A stretch of DNA of 64,000 nucleotides from Shewanella cutis (lineage in GTDB: Bacteria > Pseudomonadota > Gammaproteobacteria > Enterobacterales > Shewanellaceae), in assembly GCF_022410515.1 (NCBI RefSeq), contig NZ_JACSDI010000009.1:1-64000 (forward strand), in the 5' to 3' direction. Below, piece after piece: positions 48,278 through 58,503 of this stretch. A program made the position numbers and the translations under genes. The notes below the pieces were generated by a model. The model was not told the origin of the DNA. It made no database searches and saw only the letters and a program-made list of their open reading frames with translations. The first letter of the stretch is position 1. Each line of letters begins with the position of its first letter.

Positions 48278-50188
48278 CTATTGCAACTCTACAGGATCGC
48301 TAAAATACATGCCCTGAGCCATCCCCACCCCAAGGATTTGTAGGGTTTGCCACTCTTCAAATACTTCAACGCCTTCAGCACTCACTTGCACTTCAGTACG
48401 ATATAAACCACCGATTAAACTGCGAATAAACAATTGATTTTCAGGGCGCAAATGAATATGTCGCACGATAGAACGGTGCAATTTAATCATGTCGAAATGA
48501 CACTCTCGGATATAGTAAGTGCCAACAACCTGTTGCCCGACATGGTCAACACAAAGGCGAGCCCCCATCTTACTGATCATATCGAGTTTAGGCCGCAGTT
48601 TATCTTGATGCTGGACCACTATGTCTTCAGATACCTCAAAAATCAGTTGAGGCGTCAAATGGCGATGTTCAAGCAAGGTGGTTTTAAGCCAATGCGTAAA
48701 AGCGCGACTCATCAAAGTATCTAGGCTAAGATTCACACTGTAGACTTGGCCTTTATGCTGTTCTTGCCCAAGTAAAACCAACACACGTTCAATCATTTGC
48801 CGCTCAATTTGCGGCATCAAACCACATTTATTAGCCATAGGGATAAACAACGTCGCCCGCACTAATGCTCCTTGATTATCCCTCGCCCGTGTAAAGATCT
48901 CTTTATGGTGCTCTCCCCCATCGGAATCCATAATTGGCTGACTGAAGGGATAAAAACGCCGCTGAACTAAAGCATTCTCCAAGAAGCTACGCCAACGCAC
49001 CGAGCCCTTTGCAAACTCTTCATCAATCGCACCTTTATCATACATAAACCAATTACTGTTACCTTGTAATTGGGCTGCACGTAACGCCATATCCGCTTCA
49101 TCGAGCAGCTGATTAACATTATCCCCCGCCGTAAAGTAAGCGCAGCCTAAATGGTAAAAGTTATCCCGATTGTCAACGCCATCGGGCAAAGGTTGGCTCA
49201 AACAGACTTTCAGTAATTTGCTCGCAAGCTGGTCGGCTTCAATTAAGGAAACATGGGGCACTACAATCGCAAATTGATTGTGGGTACGTCGCGCAAATAT
49301 GCTATTGGGTAAACTTTGCAAAATGGAGTTAATGCCATTGACCGTCGCATGGAGCAGATCTTTAACAGCACCCACCCCTTTTGCCTGTTGTATAAAATCG
49401 AGGTCATCCATTTCTAGTAGATAAATCACCCCATGAGCGACCATGCCTTGGTCGTGACTCAAGGCATCAAGACGGTTATTTAAAAACAACCGATTACCAA
49501 TGCGGGTTTGTGCATCTAAAAAAGTATTGGAACGAATAAATTTATCGAAACGACCGCGTTCTTTATGGGCATCCTGCAACTCTTCAAGCAGCTTAGTCAG
49601 TGCTCGATTGATTAACCTTGGCTTGCCATTACCAGGCGTAGCGAGAGCTTGCTCATGTTTACCTTGTAAAATCAACCGACTACGCTGTGCAAGTTCCTCA
49701 ATACCATCCAACTGTTGTGATAGCCATATATGCCCGAAACGCACCAGCGCGATAACCGCCAGCAAGCCAACGCCCAAAATGAGCAATTCATACCAACTGA
49801 CACTGTAATGGTCGAAGGGTTGCGGCAAACTCAATGTCATACTGAGGCCCGACTGAGGATCAAGCAAATGGGTATACACCATGGGATTTTGAGTTTGCAC
49901 ATTACCTTGATAGGCAAATAGCACTTCGTTGTTCATGGTTAAACGAAATTCGACGGTGTTAAAGGCGAGCAACATGGGAGGCAGCCAAGATTCTAACTCC
50001 CAATCTGGCTGAGTGTGGTAATGCTCTATCAGCAAGGTTTCAAGCTCTGCCACTTTCTGCTGCTGAAACTTATAGGTCAACTGCACAAAGCTCATCATGG
50101 CGCTGAGTAAAAATACAAAGGCGATAGCGGCCAAAGACATCAACCAAAAGCTGGTTAATTTTGTTGTTAACATTCGAGTGAATTTCAT
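48278..50188 (-). CDS. csrD: Degenerate GGDEF-EAL protein CsrD / MshH
   Basis: The 636-aa inner-membrane regulator has two membrane segments (near residues 13-34 and 134-151) flanking a periplasmic domain, a HAMP-like linker, a GGDEF-like domain and an EAL-like domain. Both catalytic signatures are lost: HNQF replaces GGDEF (residues 303-306) and EIF replaces EAL. It should neither make nor break cyclic di-GMP. In E. coli the homologue CsrD promotes RNase E decay of the CsrB/C small RNAs; in vibrios the same protein is called MshH because of this location. ATG at 50188 is used, not 50260. It is separated from mshI by 238 bases, so probably its own unit. Confidence 0.85.
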   Translation of the reverse strand: MKFTRMLTTKLTSFWLMSLAAIAFVFLLSAMMSFVQLTYKFQQQKVAELETLLIEHYHTQPDWELESWLPPMLLAFNTVEFRLTMNNEVLFAYQGNVQTQNPMVYTHLLDPQSGLSMTLSLPQPFDHYSVSWYELLILGVGLLAVIALVRFGHIWLSQQLDGIEELAQRSRLILQGKHEQALATPGNGKPRLINRALTKLLEELQDAHKERGRFDKFIRSNTFLDAQTRIGNRLFLNNRLDALSHDQGMVAHGVIYLLEMDDLDFIQQAKGVGAVKDLLHATVNGINSILQSLPNSIFARRTHNQFAIVVPHVSLIEADQLASKLLKVCLSQPLPDGVDNRDNFYHLGCAYFTAGDNVNQLLDEADMALRAAQLQGNSNWFMYDKGAIDEEFAKGSVRWRSFLENALVQRRFYPFSQPIMDSDGGEHHKEIFTRARDNQGALVRATLFIPMANKCGLMPQIERQMIERVLVLLGQEQHKGQVYSVNLSLDTLMSRAFTHWLKTTLLEHRHLTPQLIFEVSEDIVVQHQDKLRPKLDMISKMGARLCVDHVGQQVVGTYYIRECHFDMIKLHRSIVRHIHLRPENQLFIRSLIGGLYRTEVQVSAEGVEVFEEWQTLQILGVGMAQGMYFSDPVELQ

Positions 50189-50357
50189 CGATCCGCTATC
50201 CTGCAGAATTATTATAATTATCGGCGCACTCTTAACATGAGTTAAACAAATGCTACTCAAGATTATTCAGTAGCATAAGCTAAAAGGCAACCTAGGATTT
50301 ATTTTCAAAGACGCTAAAAATAGCGTCAATTGCAGAAATATCATCCAAGGCTAAAAC

Positions 50358-50384
50358 AAAAAAGAGGCTATTAGCCTCTTTTTT
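50358..50384. terminator. Terminator after malic enzyme
   Basis: AAAAAAGAGGC (50358-50368) pairs with GCCTCTTTTTT (50374-50384) around TATTA. It lies 19 bases past the malic enzyme stop and reads as a good intrinsic terminator on the minus strand. Confidence 0.92.
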
Positions 50385-50402
50385 CATTAACCGTACAGTT
50401 GC

Positions 50403-51647
50403 TTAATCCGCATATTTGGGCAAAGTGGTAATTGCCGCAACACCCGAATCAATAGCCGCCTTTGCCACTGCGCGTGCCACACGAGGCAATAAACGTGGGT
50501 CCATGGGTTTTGGCAATACATATTCAGAGCCAAAACTTAATGAGCTCACCTTTGGATACGCTTTAAGAACACTTGCAGGTACCGCTTCTTTCGCTAATTC
50601 GGCAATAGCATGCACTGCGGCAATTTTCATCTCATCGTTAATACAAGATGCGCGTACATCTAATGCGCCGCGGAAAATAAACGGGAAACACAGCACGTTA
50701 TTCACTTGGTTTGGATAATCGCTGCGGCCAGTACCCATAATCAGATCGCTACGAGTAGCATGGGCAAGCTCTGGCTTGATCTCAGGATCAGGGTTTGAGC
50801 AAGCAAAAATCACTGGTTTATCCGCCATCATGGCCACTTCTTCAGCACCAATCACATTAGGACCAGATAAACCTAAGAAAACGTCGGCGCCTTTAATCAC
50901 ATCTTGCAAGGTACGCTTGTCAGTCTCATTCGCAAATAAGGCTTTATATTCATTCAGATCAGTACGCCCCGAATGGATAACACCTTTGGTATCTAACATA
51001 TAGATGTTGGCACGGTTTGCACCACACTTTACTAACATGGTCATACAGGCGATAGCCGCTGCACCAGCGCCCATACACACAAAGATCGCATCGCTAATCA
51101 GTTTACCTTGAATTTCTAAGGCGTTAATCATGCCAGCAGCAGTTACGATCGCCGTACCATGTTGGTCATCGTGAAACACGGGCACATTACAACGTGCAAT
51201 TAATTCGCGCTCAATAACAAAGCACTCTGGCGCTTTAATATCTTCAAGGTTAATCCCACCAAAGGTGCCAGCAATGGCCGCAACTGTGTTAATAAACTCT
51301 TCAGGTGTGTTGTGAGTCACTTCGATATCGGTCGAGTCGATATTGGCAAAGTGTTTAAACAATAGCGCCTTACCTTCCATCACAGGTTTTGACGCCAATG
51401 GGCCTAGGTTGCCTAAGCCCAGAATCGCAGTACCGTTAGAGATAACGGCTACAGTGTTACCTTTGTTTGTATAGCGATATGCATTTTCAGGATTAGCGGC
51501 AATTTCACGGACAGGCTCGGCCACACCAGGACTGTAGGCTAGTGCGAGATCGTGGCTCGTTTCAGCGGGTTTAGTGAGGCATACTGCAGTTTTACCGGGA
51601 ACGGGGAATTCATGATAATCGAGTGCTTGTTGACGAATATCTGACAT
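50403..51647 (-). CDS. NAD(P)-dependent malic enzyme, short form
   Basis: This enzyme decarboxylates malate oxidatively to pyruvate. The 414-aa product covers only the malic enzyme N and NAD-binding domains: [35 protein letters not shown] (catalytic Lys), [19 protein letters not shown] (metal-binding Asp pair) and the [14 protein letters not shown]ossmann loop. It lacks the C-terminal phosphotransacetylase-like domain of long MaeB. The cofactor cannot be decided safely by eye. It is monocistronic, with a strong terminator after it and a 515-base upstream gap. Confidence 0.93.
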   Translation of the reverse strand: MSDIRQQALDYHEFPVPGKTAVCLTKPAETSHDLALAYSPGVAEPVREIAANPENAYRYTNKGNTVAVISNGTAILGLGNLGPLASKPVMEGKALLFKHFANIDSTDIEVTHNTPEEFINTVAAIAGTFGGINLEDIKAPECFVIERELIARCNVPVFHDDQHGTAIVTAAGMINALEIQGKLISDAIFVCMGAGAAAIACMTMLVKCGANRANIYMLDTKGVIHSGRTDLNEYKALFANETDKRTLQDVIKGADVFLGLSGPNVIGAEEVAMMADKPVIFACSNPDPEIKPELAHATRSDLIMGTGRSDYPNQVNNVLCFPFIFRGALDVRASCINDEMKIAAVHAIAELAKEAVPASVLKAYPKVSSLSFGSEYVLPKPMDPRLLPRVARAVAKAAIDSGVAAITTLPKYAD

Positions 51648-52162
51648 TTTAACATCCTGAAATGCGACATTTATAAGTATGGAAGTAAGGCCGACCGACT
51701 CAAGATCACCTCATTTGTGGGTGATTTAAACAGTGTGGCAGGTCGCGGTAAGATACGCCAATTAGGTCACATTTTAAATAAAATCTTGAGAAATTTCGCC
51801 TTTACCAGCGAACAACCATTCTAAGCTACGTTTTATTATCTTATGTGCCCCAATAAAGGACGATTACCCGTTTAAACCTGTAGAAAACCAACGAAAATAT
51901 ACATTAAAACAATGGCAAAAAGACCATAAAAAGCCAAAAATGTTGACTAAATTACAATAAAGACAGCTAGTAGCTGTTATCTTATAGTTTATTGCTATAA
52001 ATAAGTCGATTTATCGCAATGGAAACATGCAGAAAGCGATAATGACGATTTTTTAATTGAAGTCGTACCAGAAAGGGAAAAAAGTACCGATTACGTGCCA
52101 GCGGAGATATGAAATGCAAAAAGGCGCCAAAGGCGCCTTTTTTAGAAACATTGCTAACGCAA
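51648..52162. other. Intergenic region malic enzyme / rpmE
   Basis: This 515-base region carries the rpmE terminator (52118-52142), a 15-base perfect palindrome ACAGCTA-G-TAGCTGT (51963-51977) that could be an operator for the malic enzyme gene, and otherwise AT-rich sequence. No small ORF with a convincing ribosome site was seen. Confidence 0.5.
52118..52142. terminator. Terminator after rpmE
   Basis: AAAAAGGCGCC (52118-52128) pairs perfectly with GGCGCCTTTTT (52132-52142) around AAA, 20 bases past the rpmE stop. Confidence 0.93.
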
Positions 52163-52375
52163 TTATTTCTTGCCAAGCATACCGAAACGCTTGTTGAATT
52201 TGTCGATACGACCGCCTGTATCAACAACTTTTTGTGTACCCGTGTAGAATGGGTGACATGCACCACAAACGTCTAAGTGCAGGTCTTTACCTACAGTAGA
52301 GTTCACTTTAATTACGTTGCCACAAGTACAGTTTGCAGTGATTTCTGCGTATTCTGGGTGGATACCTGGTTTCAT
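52163..52375 (-). CDS. rpmE: 50S ribosomal protein L31 (zinc-binding type)
   Basis: The 70-aa bL31 begins [20 protein letters not shown]. Cysteines 16, 18, 37 and 40 form the zinc ribbon, so this is the C+ form used when zinc is plentiful. The longer in-frame extension to 52432 is 5' leader sequence, not protein: TGAGGTAACCCAA precedes the ATG at 52375. A promoter and structured leader lie upstream. Confidence 0.97.
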   Translation of the reverse strand: MKPGIHPEYAEITANCTCGNVIKVNSTVGKDLHLDVCGACHPFYTGTQKVVDTGGRIDKFNKRFGMLGKK

Positions 52376-52407
52376 TTGGGTTACCTCAAGTAAGGCCATG
52401 TCGCTCT

Positions 52408-52424
52408 TCCAACCCGAAGTCGGA
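52408..52424 (-). promoter_or_regulatory. UUCG hairpin in the rpmE leader
   Basis: In the rpmE 5' leader TCCGAC-TTCG-GGTTGGA folds into a short stem capped by a stable C(UUCG)G tetraloop, 33-49 bases before the start. Gammaproteobacterial rpmE leaders are known to be bound by L31 for autogenous control; whether this hairpin is that element is inferred. Confidence 0.5.
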
Positions 52425-52462
52425 CACCACATGCAGTTAATAACGATATGTTAGGGCGCAGG

Positions 52463-52491
52463 ATATTACAGTATCACCTAAGTGGATACAA
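52463..52491 (-). promoter_or_regulatory. Candidate rpmE promoter
   Basis: TTGTAT (52486-52491) and TAATAT (52463-52468) on the minus strand are 17 bases apart, giving a leader of about 80 bases. A 10-bp inverted repeat (AAGTAGATTA 52490-52499, TAATCTACTT 52541-52550) flanks its upstream edge. Confidence 0.45.
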
Positions 52492-52550
52492 GTAGATTAT
52501 CTGCGCATTTTCTCAATAATCGATGCTTGCTAACAATTATTAATCTACTT

Positions 52551-53588
52551 CTATTTCCCTGCTTCCCGCTCCTCAAAACTTGCCTTCGCAGCCTTTGCAT
52601 CGGGATAGCGGGCGAGTATTTCGGTTGATGGACAATACAAAGTCGCGTCTTTCTTTAAAGCGTTAATGCGGTTCTTAGAAAATGCCTTGGGATTCGCATC
52701 ATGAATTGCCAACATCGCGCCATACACACTCACTTGCCACTCAACAGCATAGCGATTGGAAATACGCCATAGGGTTTCGTTATGATAATCCAGAGTACAC
52801 TGCCCCGAGCTGGCTGAAATCGCGACGCTATTGTCGGCTAATGATGCCGCTTCTGGCATAGATTTTTGTGTTTGAGTTTCGGGCACATTACTCGATTCAA
52901 CATTATCAGATCTACGAGTATTCACATCCGGCGTTGCCTGTGCTGTGGCAGTTGATTTATCCGTTGTAGAGACCTGCAGCTTTGATACCTCTGCATCAAG
53001 CTTATCCCCTGGGAAGGTAAATCCGCTGGAGCGAGGCACCACTGCCGATTCACTAGCGGCGGCAACAACAATAGGTGCCAATTCTGTTTCAGCGGTCACG
53101 AGATTAACCTCGGTCGCATTCTTGGTTGATTTAGCAGCTGTGGCTTTATCATTTGCAGTCAGCGAATTAGCTTCAGTCTTTGAGGCTTTTATCGGCTTAA
53201 CAACCGTTGTCTTTGCTAGCAATGTAGATGATTCACCTGAGCCTACATTCTCAAACAGTGGCAGGTTTTTCACCTCATACCAACGATCGACTCGATATTC
53301 GCGAACTAACAATCGCGCTTTAGGATCTGTCACATTCTCCAACCCAAACAGTAACAACATAAAACGATTCACTGGCAGCGCCATCAACTTTTCTTCTCGC
53401 GTTGACTGACGCAATACAAACTCCAAACGCGTCATATCCTGATCATCAGTGACCACATTAACACGCATCTTTGGGTGGGACCCTAGCTCAAACATAGGTC
53501 CATTAAAACTAACATGAGAGACTTGAGCTAAGCTGGAAAAACTATAGCTTAAGGCTAACAATCCTAGTAACTTTAATACGTTACTCAT
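52551..53588 (-). CDS. FimV-like LysM-family protein
   Basis: The 345-aa secreted protein (signal peptide ending SFSSLAQ before VSHVSFNG) resembles the FimV N-terminal region. A beta-rich domain (HVSFNGPMFELGSHPKMRVN) is followed by a Ser/Thr/Ala-rich linker of about 150 residues. A C-terminal FimV-core LysM-like module follows (NETLWRISNRYAVEWQVSVY; MLAIHDANPKAF; INALKKDATLYCP). FimV proteins bind peptidoglycan and organise polar type IV pili in other bacteria. A link to the nearby MSHA pilus is possible but not shown. GGGAG precedes the ATG at 53588. Divergent from priA. Confidence 0.75.
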   Translation of the reverse strand: MSNVLKLLGLLALSYSFSSLAQVSHVSFNGPMFELGSHPKMRVNVVTDDQDMTRLEFVLRQSTREEKLMALPVNRFMLLLFGLENVTDPKARLLVREYRVDRWYEVKNLPLFENVGSGESSTLLAKTTVVKPIKASKTEANSLTANDKATAAKSTKNATEVNLVTAETELAPIVVAAASESAVVPRSSGFTFPGDKLDAEVSKLQVSTTDKSTATAQATPDVNTRRSDNVESSNVPETQTQKSMPEAASLADNSVAISASSGQCTLDYHNETLWRISNRYAVEWQVSVYGAMLAIHDANPKAFSKNRINALKKDATLYCPSTEILARYPDAKAAKASFEEREAGK

Positions 53589-53690
53589 ACATACTCCCAA
53601 CCATCCCTAGACACTCCCTGATAAAGACTAGCCCTAACTCGCTGCGCTGAGTACACTAAACCTCATTTCCCTTTCAGACTCGCCCAGCAT

Positions 53691-55904
53691 ATGTCACTGT
53701 TTGTTGAAGTTGCGTTACCTGTGCCTATGCGGCAAAACTTTACGTATCGTGTAAAGACATACGAGCAAAACGATGATACTCCCCAAGACAAACCACAGAT
53801 TGGTGTACGGGTAAAAGTGCCCTTTGGGCGGCAGCAACTTATTGGCCTTGTTACCGCCATTACCGACAGTTGCGCTCTGGCGCCAACACAACTCAAATCT
53901 GTCATAGAGTTTATTGATGACGCGCCCTTATTGCCAGAATCGCTTTATAAATTAACCCTCTGGGCGGCAAGATATTACTTTTGCAGCCAAGGGCAAATGT
54001 TAACACAGGCGCTCCCCGTGGCACTGCGCAAGGGCCTAGATGCTGCGCCACAAAAAATTCAATATTGGCAAATCACTACACTTGGCAGCAATATTGCGCC
54101 AGAAACCTTAAAACGCGCGCCCGCTCAAAAAAAATTACTTGAACAGCTAAAACAAACCAGTCTCACCCAGGAAGAAGTCATCAGCCTAGCGCTGAACAAA
54201 ACCGCGCTCAAAACCTTAGAAGATAAAGGCTGGATTGCCCGCCACGAGAAACTCGCCGAGCTCAATCTCGATTGGCGCAGCCAACTCGAGCTCGATGAAA
54301 CGCCCCACAGGCTAAATAAAGAACAAGCGATTGCCGTAACGGTATTAACCCAGCAACAAGGATATCACTGTACTCTGCTCGAGGGCATTACCGGTTCGGG
54401 TAAAACCGAAGTCTATTTAGCCTTGCTCGAACATATCCTAAAGCAAGGTAAACAAGCACTTATTCTAGTGCCTGAAATTGGCCTCACGCCGCAAACCATT
54501 AATCGATTTAAACGCCGATTTAAGGTGAATGTTGCCGTGCTGCACTCAGGTTTAACCGACAATCAGCGCCTCGAAGCCTGGCGGCAAGCTCGCTGTGGCC
54601 AAGCGGCCATTATTATTGGCACTCGCTCGGCGTTGTTTACACCGATGGCATTTCCTGGCGTCATCATCCTCGACGAAGAACACGACAGTAGCTTTAAACA
54701 GCAAGAAGGCGTTGGTTATCATGCCCGCGACTTAGCGGTAATGCGCGGGCATTTAGAATCTATTCCGGTGATTTTAGGTTCAGCAACGCCTTCCTTAGAA
54801 AGCCTGCAAAATGCGCTCAGTGGTCGTTATCATCATCTGCAACTCGGTGAACGGGCTGGCAATGCTAAAAAAGTACGCCAAGGGATTATCGATATTAAAA
54901 ACCTGCCACTCAAAGCGGGGATGTCGGCGCCACTCATCAATGAAATCCGTAGCCATTTGGATGCGGGAAATCAAGTATTACTGTTTTTGAACCGCCGCGG
55001 CTTTGCACCAGCACTGCTGTGCCACGAGTGTGGGCACTTACATGAATGCGACCGCTGCGATGCATTTTTTACTGTGCATCAATCCTTGGGCGAGATCCGT
55101 TGCCACCACTGCGGTAATCAATATGCCATCCCACGGCAATGCCACAATTGCGGCAGCACCATGTTGATGGGGCAAGGTATTGGTACCGAGCAGCTCGCCG
55201 AAGCATTGCAGCAAGAGTTCCCGAAGTATCCCGTGGTGCGCATCGATCGCGATACCACTCGCCTTAAAGGTTCACTTGAAAACCATTTAAGTGCGATTCA
55301 TAAGGGCGAGTATAAGATTTTGGTCGGCACCCAAATGCTGGCCAAGGGTCACCACTTTCCAGATGTCACCCTAGTGGGCTTACTCGATGTCGATGGTGCG
55401 CTATTTAGCGCCGATTTTAGGGCGCCAGAGCGCTTCGGTCAGCTCTATACCCAAGTCGCTGGCCGCGCGGGGCGGGCCAATAAACCCGGCACTGTATTGC
55501 TGCAAACCCACCAGAGCGATAACCCGATCCTTAGGGATTTACTCCACCGCGGTTATGGTGAGTTTGCCCGCAGCCAATTAAAAGAACGGCAAATGGCGCT
55601 CTTACCACCCGCTTGGCATATGGTACTGGTGCGCGCCGAGGCACATTCAGCCTTAGATGCTGACAATTTTCTTAATGCGTTTGCATCCTTGCTGCCCCAA
55701 GATAAAGAGTTTGAAATCATCGGCCCAATGCCCGCACCACTTGATCGAAAAGCAGGTAAGTTCCGCCGCCAGTTGATGTTTCAAGCCAAGTACAGACATA
55801 GGTTGCAGCAGGAGTTTGAGCGTATTTATCCGCTTTTGGAACAACTGCCCGAAGCCAAACGCTGCCGCTGGAGCTTAGATAGGGATCCGCAGGATCTGTT
55901 GTGA
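53691..55904 (+). CDS. priA: Primosomal helicase PriA
   Basis: This 737-aa 3'-5' helicase restarts stalled replication forks. It shows the N-terminal DNA-binding domain (FVEVALPVPMRQNFTYRV), Walker A EGITGSGKTEVYLAL, the DEEH box (ILDEEHDSSFKQQEG), the SATPSLES motif, eight zinc-binding cysteines between helicase motifs (CHECGHLHECDRC; CHHCG; CHNCG) and motif VI VAGRAGRANKPG. Full length. It stands 112 bases upstream of argS. Confidence 0.97.
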   Translation: MSLFVEVALPVPMRQNFTYRVKTYEQNDDTPQDKPQIGVRVKVPFGRQQLIGLVTAITDSCALAPTQLKSVIEFIDDAPLLPESLYKLTLWAARYYFCSQGQMLTQALPVALRKGLDAAPQKIQYWQITTLGSNIAPETLKRAPAQKKLLEQLKQTSLTQEEVISLALNKTALKTLEDKGWIARHEKLAELNLDWRSQLELDETPHRLNKEQAIAVTVLTQQQGYHCTLLEGITGSGKTEVYLALLEHILKQGKQALILVPEIGLTPQTINRFKRRFKVNVAVLHSGLTDNQRLEAWRQARCGQAAIIIGTRSALFTPMAFPGVIILDEEHDSSFKQQEGVGYHARDLAVMRGHLESIPVILGSATPSLESLQNALSGRYHHLQLGERAGNAKKVRQGIIDIKNLPLKAGMSAPLINEIRSHLDAGNQVLLFLNRRGFAPALLCHECGHLHECDRCDAFFTVHQSLGEIRCHHCGNQYAIPRQCHNCGSTMLMGQGIGTEQLAEALQQEFPKYPVVRIDRDTTRLKGSLENHLSAIHKGEYKILVGTQMLAKGHHFPDVTLVGLLDVDGALFSADFRAPERFGQLYTQVAGRAGRANKPGTVLLQTHQSDNPILRDLLHRGYGEFARSQLKERQMALLPPAWHMVLVRAEAHSALDADNFLNAFASLLPQDKEFEIIGPMPAPLDRKAGKFRRQLMFQAKYRHRLQQEFERIYPLLEQLPEAKRCRWSLDRDPQDLL

Positions 55905-56015
55905 TTCAATAATTTGATAAAAAATCATCGGGAAGATAGCAATTAGCCACCACAAACGGCTAAAATACGCGGTTATTCCCTGTATTCACTCTTAAAGTTA
56001 GTAGCTAATTAATCC

Positions 56016-57761
56016 ATGAAATCACATATCCAATCATTACTTGAACAAACTATCGAATCCTTTAAACAACAAGGTATTTTACCTGCGGATTTTGAGGCCC
56101 GAATTCAAGTAGATCGAACCAAGGATAAGAGCCATGGCGATTTGGCGACCAACTTAGCCATGATGCTAACCAAAGCGGCGGGTAAAAATCCCCGCGAATT
56201 AGCGCAGTTGATCATTGATAACCTTCCCGCCTCTGCTTATGTGGCAAAAGTTGAAATTGCAGGTCCTGGTTTTATCAACTTCTTCATTGATGACAGCGCA
56301 CTGGCTAACCAGTTACAAGCTGCGATTGGCGATGCGCATTTAGGGGTCAAATTACCCACACCACAAACTGTTGTGGTGGATTATTCCTCACCCAACCTCG
56401 CCAAAGAGATGCACGTAGGTCACCTGCGCTCAACCATCATTGGCGATAGCGTGGTGCGTACCCTCGAGTTTTTAGGTCATAAAGTGATTCGCCAAAACCA
56501 CGTAGGCGACTGGGGCACCCAGTTTGGTATGCTGCTGGCCTACATGGAAGAATTACGTGCGGCCAATGGCGAACAAGCCCAATTAGAGTTATCGGATCTC
56601 GAAACCTTCTACCGCGCCGCCAAACTGCGTTTTGACGAGTCAGCAGAGTTCGCGACCCGTGCCCGTCAGCTCGTGGTTGAACTTCAATCAGGCGACGAGT
56701 ACTGCAACAAACTGTGGCGTGAATTTAACGATATTTCTTTAAGCCACTGCCACGACGTATACGAGCGTTTAGGGGTGAGCTTAACCCGCGCCGATGTGCA
56801 CGGTGAAAGCGCCTATAACGCCGACTTAGAGCAAGTAGTCAAAGATTTAGACGCACAGGGTTTACTAACCCAAAGCAACGGCGCCAAAGTGGTCTTCCAA
56901 GAAGAATTTCGCACTAAAGAAGGCGAGTCATTGCCTGTTATCATTCAAAAGGCCGATGGTGGTTACCTCTATGCAACGACCGACTTAGCCGCTATGCGTT
57001 ACCGCTCAAGCGTGCTCAAGGCTGACCGCGTGCTGTACTTTGTCGATTTACGCCAAGCCCTGCACTTCCAGCAAGTGTTTAGCCTCGCCAAACTGGCCAA
57101 GTTTGTTCGTGATGATATGTCACTCGAACACTTAGGCTTTGGCACCATGAATGGCGAAGATGGTCGTCCATTCAAGACTCGTACTGGTGGCGTGGTGAAA
57201 TTGGTCGATTTGCTCGACGAAGCCAACAGCCGCGCGCTGGAATTAGTTCGCAGTAAGAATCCTGATATGGATGAAGCAACACTTGCTGAGATTGCCCGCG
57301 TCGTCGGGATCAGCGCAGTGAAATATGCTGATCTGTCGAAAAACCGCACCAGCGATTACATCTTCAGCTTCGAGCAAATGCTGAGCTTTGAAGGCAATAC
57401 CGCGCCTTACCTGTTATACGCTTACACCCGTGTAGCGGGCATCTTTAAGCGTGCGACCGATGTTGACTTAAGCCAAGCCAAAATCGTACTCGACCACGAA
57501 AAAGAGAAAGATCTAGGCAACAAACTGGCGCAGTTTGGTGAAATCCTAAGCCGTGTTATCGACAAAGGCCAACCACATGTGCTCTGCGGTTACCTCTATG
57601 AATTAGCAGGGGCTTTCTCTAGTTTCTATGAGGCCTGCCCAGTGCTTGCCGCCGATAACGACGAGCAAAAACACAGTCGTTTACTGCTGTCACAACTGAC
57701 GGCGAGCACTCTGCAAAAAGGCCTAAATCTACTAGGTATCGAAACCCTAGAACGGATGTAA
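56016..57761 (+). CDS. argS: Arginyl-tRNA synthetase
   Basis: The 581-aa class I synthetase has an N-terminal Add-1 domain, the signature [20 protein letters not shown] (HVGH at 133-136 for HIGH), the [11 protein letters not shown] region in place of a canonical KMSKS loop as is usual for many ArgRS enzymes, and the DALR anticodon domain ([19 protein letters not shown] onward). ftsN follows after 3 bases. Confidence 0.98.
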   Translation: MKSHIQSLLEQTIESFKQQGILPADFEARIQVDRTKDKSHGDLATNLAMMLTKAAGKNPRELAQLIIDNLPASAYVAKVEIAGPGFINFFIDDSALANQLQAAIGDAHLGVKLPTPQTVVVDYSSPNLAKEMHVGHLRSTIIGDSVVRTLEFLGHKVIRQNHVGDWGTQFGMLLAYMEELRAANGEQAQLELSDLETFYRAAKLRFDESAEFATRARQLVVELQSGDEYCNKLWREFNDISLSHCHDVYERLGVSLTRADVHGESAYNADLEQVVKDLDAQGLLTQSNGAKVVFQEEFRTKEGESLPVIIQKADGGYLYATTDLAAMRYRSSVLKADRVLYFVDLRQALHFQQVFSLAKLAKFVRDDMSLEHLGFGTMNGEDGRPFKTRTGGVVKLVDLLDEANSRALELVRSKNPDMDEATLAEIARVVGISAVKYADLSKNRTSDYIFSFEQMLSFEGNTAPYLLYAYTRVAGIFKRATDVDLSQAKIVLDHEKEKDLGNKLAQFGEILSRVIDKGQPHVLCGYLYELAGAFSSFYEACPVLAADNDEQKHSRLLLSQLTASTLQKGLNLLGIETLERM

Positions 57762-57764
57762 GCC

Positions 57765-58460
57765 ATGAGCAATCGTGACTATGCCAACAGAAGACCGCAA
57801 TCGGGCGTAAAACCGCGCCCCATTCGCGCGACACGAGCGAAGCCTGCGGCTAAAAAGGCCGCGCCTAGCCGTAAGCTTCCTATTCCTCTGATCCTGTTTG
57901 CCTTTGTCGCAGTAGGCAGTTTTGGGTATTTTCTGTGGAGTATTAAAGACACAGCTAAGCAGGAAGCGCCTGTTGAGGTCAAAACCGAAAAAGAGGTGAA
58001 GCCAAAAGAACCTGCAGCGCTCCTTACACCTAAGGTGAAAGAGACTGAACGCCAAGAGGTCGCCGTCGTCGCTCAGGTAGAAGAACAACCTGTAGTTGAA
58101 GTGCCGAAGAAAGATCCTAATGCCTTGCCGCCAAAACCGAAGGAAGAATGGACCTATCTGGATGAGCTTGAAAACAAGCACGTCGAAGTGGATATTCCCG
58201 ACGTTGTAGCAACCCGAGCACCCCAGCAATATCAATTACAGTGTGCCTCGTTCCGCCAAGAGTCGCAGGCGAATCAGATGAAAGCTGTGATTGCCTTCCA
58301 AGGATTAGAAGCGCAGGTAAGACAGATTGAAGGCACCTCAGGTACGTGGTACAAGGTGATTTTAGGTCCTTACGAGCGCAAGCGTGATGCCGAGCGTAAA
58401 CGCCATGTCTTGCAAAACGCTGGGATAAATGGCTGTCAATTGTTGCCAATACCCAAGTAA
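57765..58460 (+). CDS. ftsN: Cell division protein FtsN, compact form
   Basis: FtsN triggers septal peptidoglycan synthesis. The 231-aa product has a basic cytoplasmic start with NRDYANRR, the FtsA-contact motif region. A helix spans about 39-59 (LPIPLILFAFVAVGSFGYFL). The essential E-domain motif LPPKPKEEWTYLDELENK lies at 121-138, matching E. coli LPPKPEERWRYIKELESR, and a SPOR domain (YQLQCASFRQESQANQMKAV onward) starts near 156. It is about 90 residues shorter than E. coli FtsN because the long Gln-rich linker before SPOR is missing. It forms an operon with argS (3-base gap). Confidence 0.93.
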   Translation: MSNRDYANRRPQSGVKPRPIRATRAKPAAKKAAPSRKLPIPLILFAFVAVGSFGYFLWSIKDTAKQEAPVEVKTEKEVKPKEPAALLTPKVKETERQEVAVVAQVEEQPVVEVPKKDPNALPPKPKEEWTYLDELENKHVEVDIPDVVATRAPQQYQLQCASFRQESQANQMKAVIAFQGLEAQVRQIEGTSGTWYKVILGPYERKRDAERKRHVLQNAGINGCQLLPIPK

Positions 58461-58503
58461 CCTCGTCTCAGGATAAGAATCCACCTATCTAAAGTAGGTT
58501 ACG

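Noticed and set aside
51982..52266. Leftward 94-codon frame overlapping rpmE
   Set aside because: It overlaps the certain rpmE gene and its terminator in another frame and shows no recognisable domain.
52376..52432. N-terminal extension of L31
   Set aside because: L31 proteins start MKPGIHP; the extension is the structured 5' leader, and a ribosome site precedes the internal ATG.
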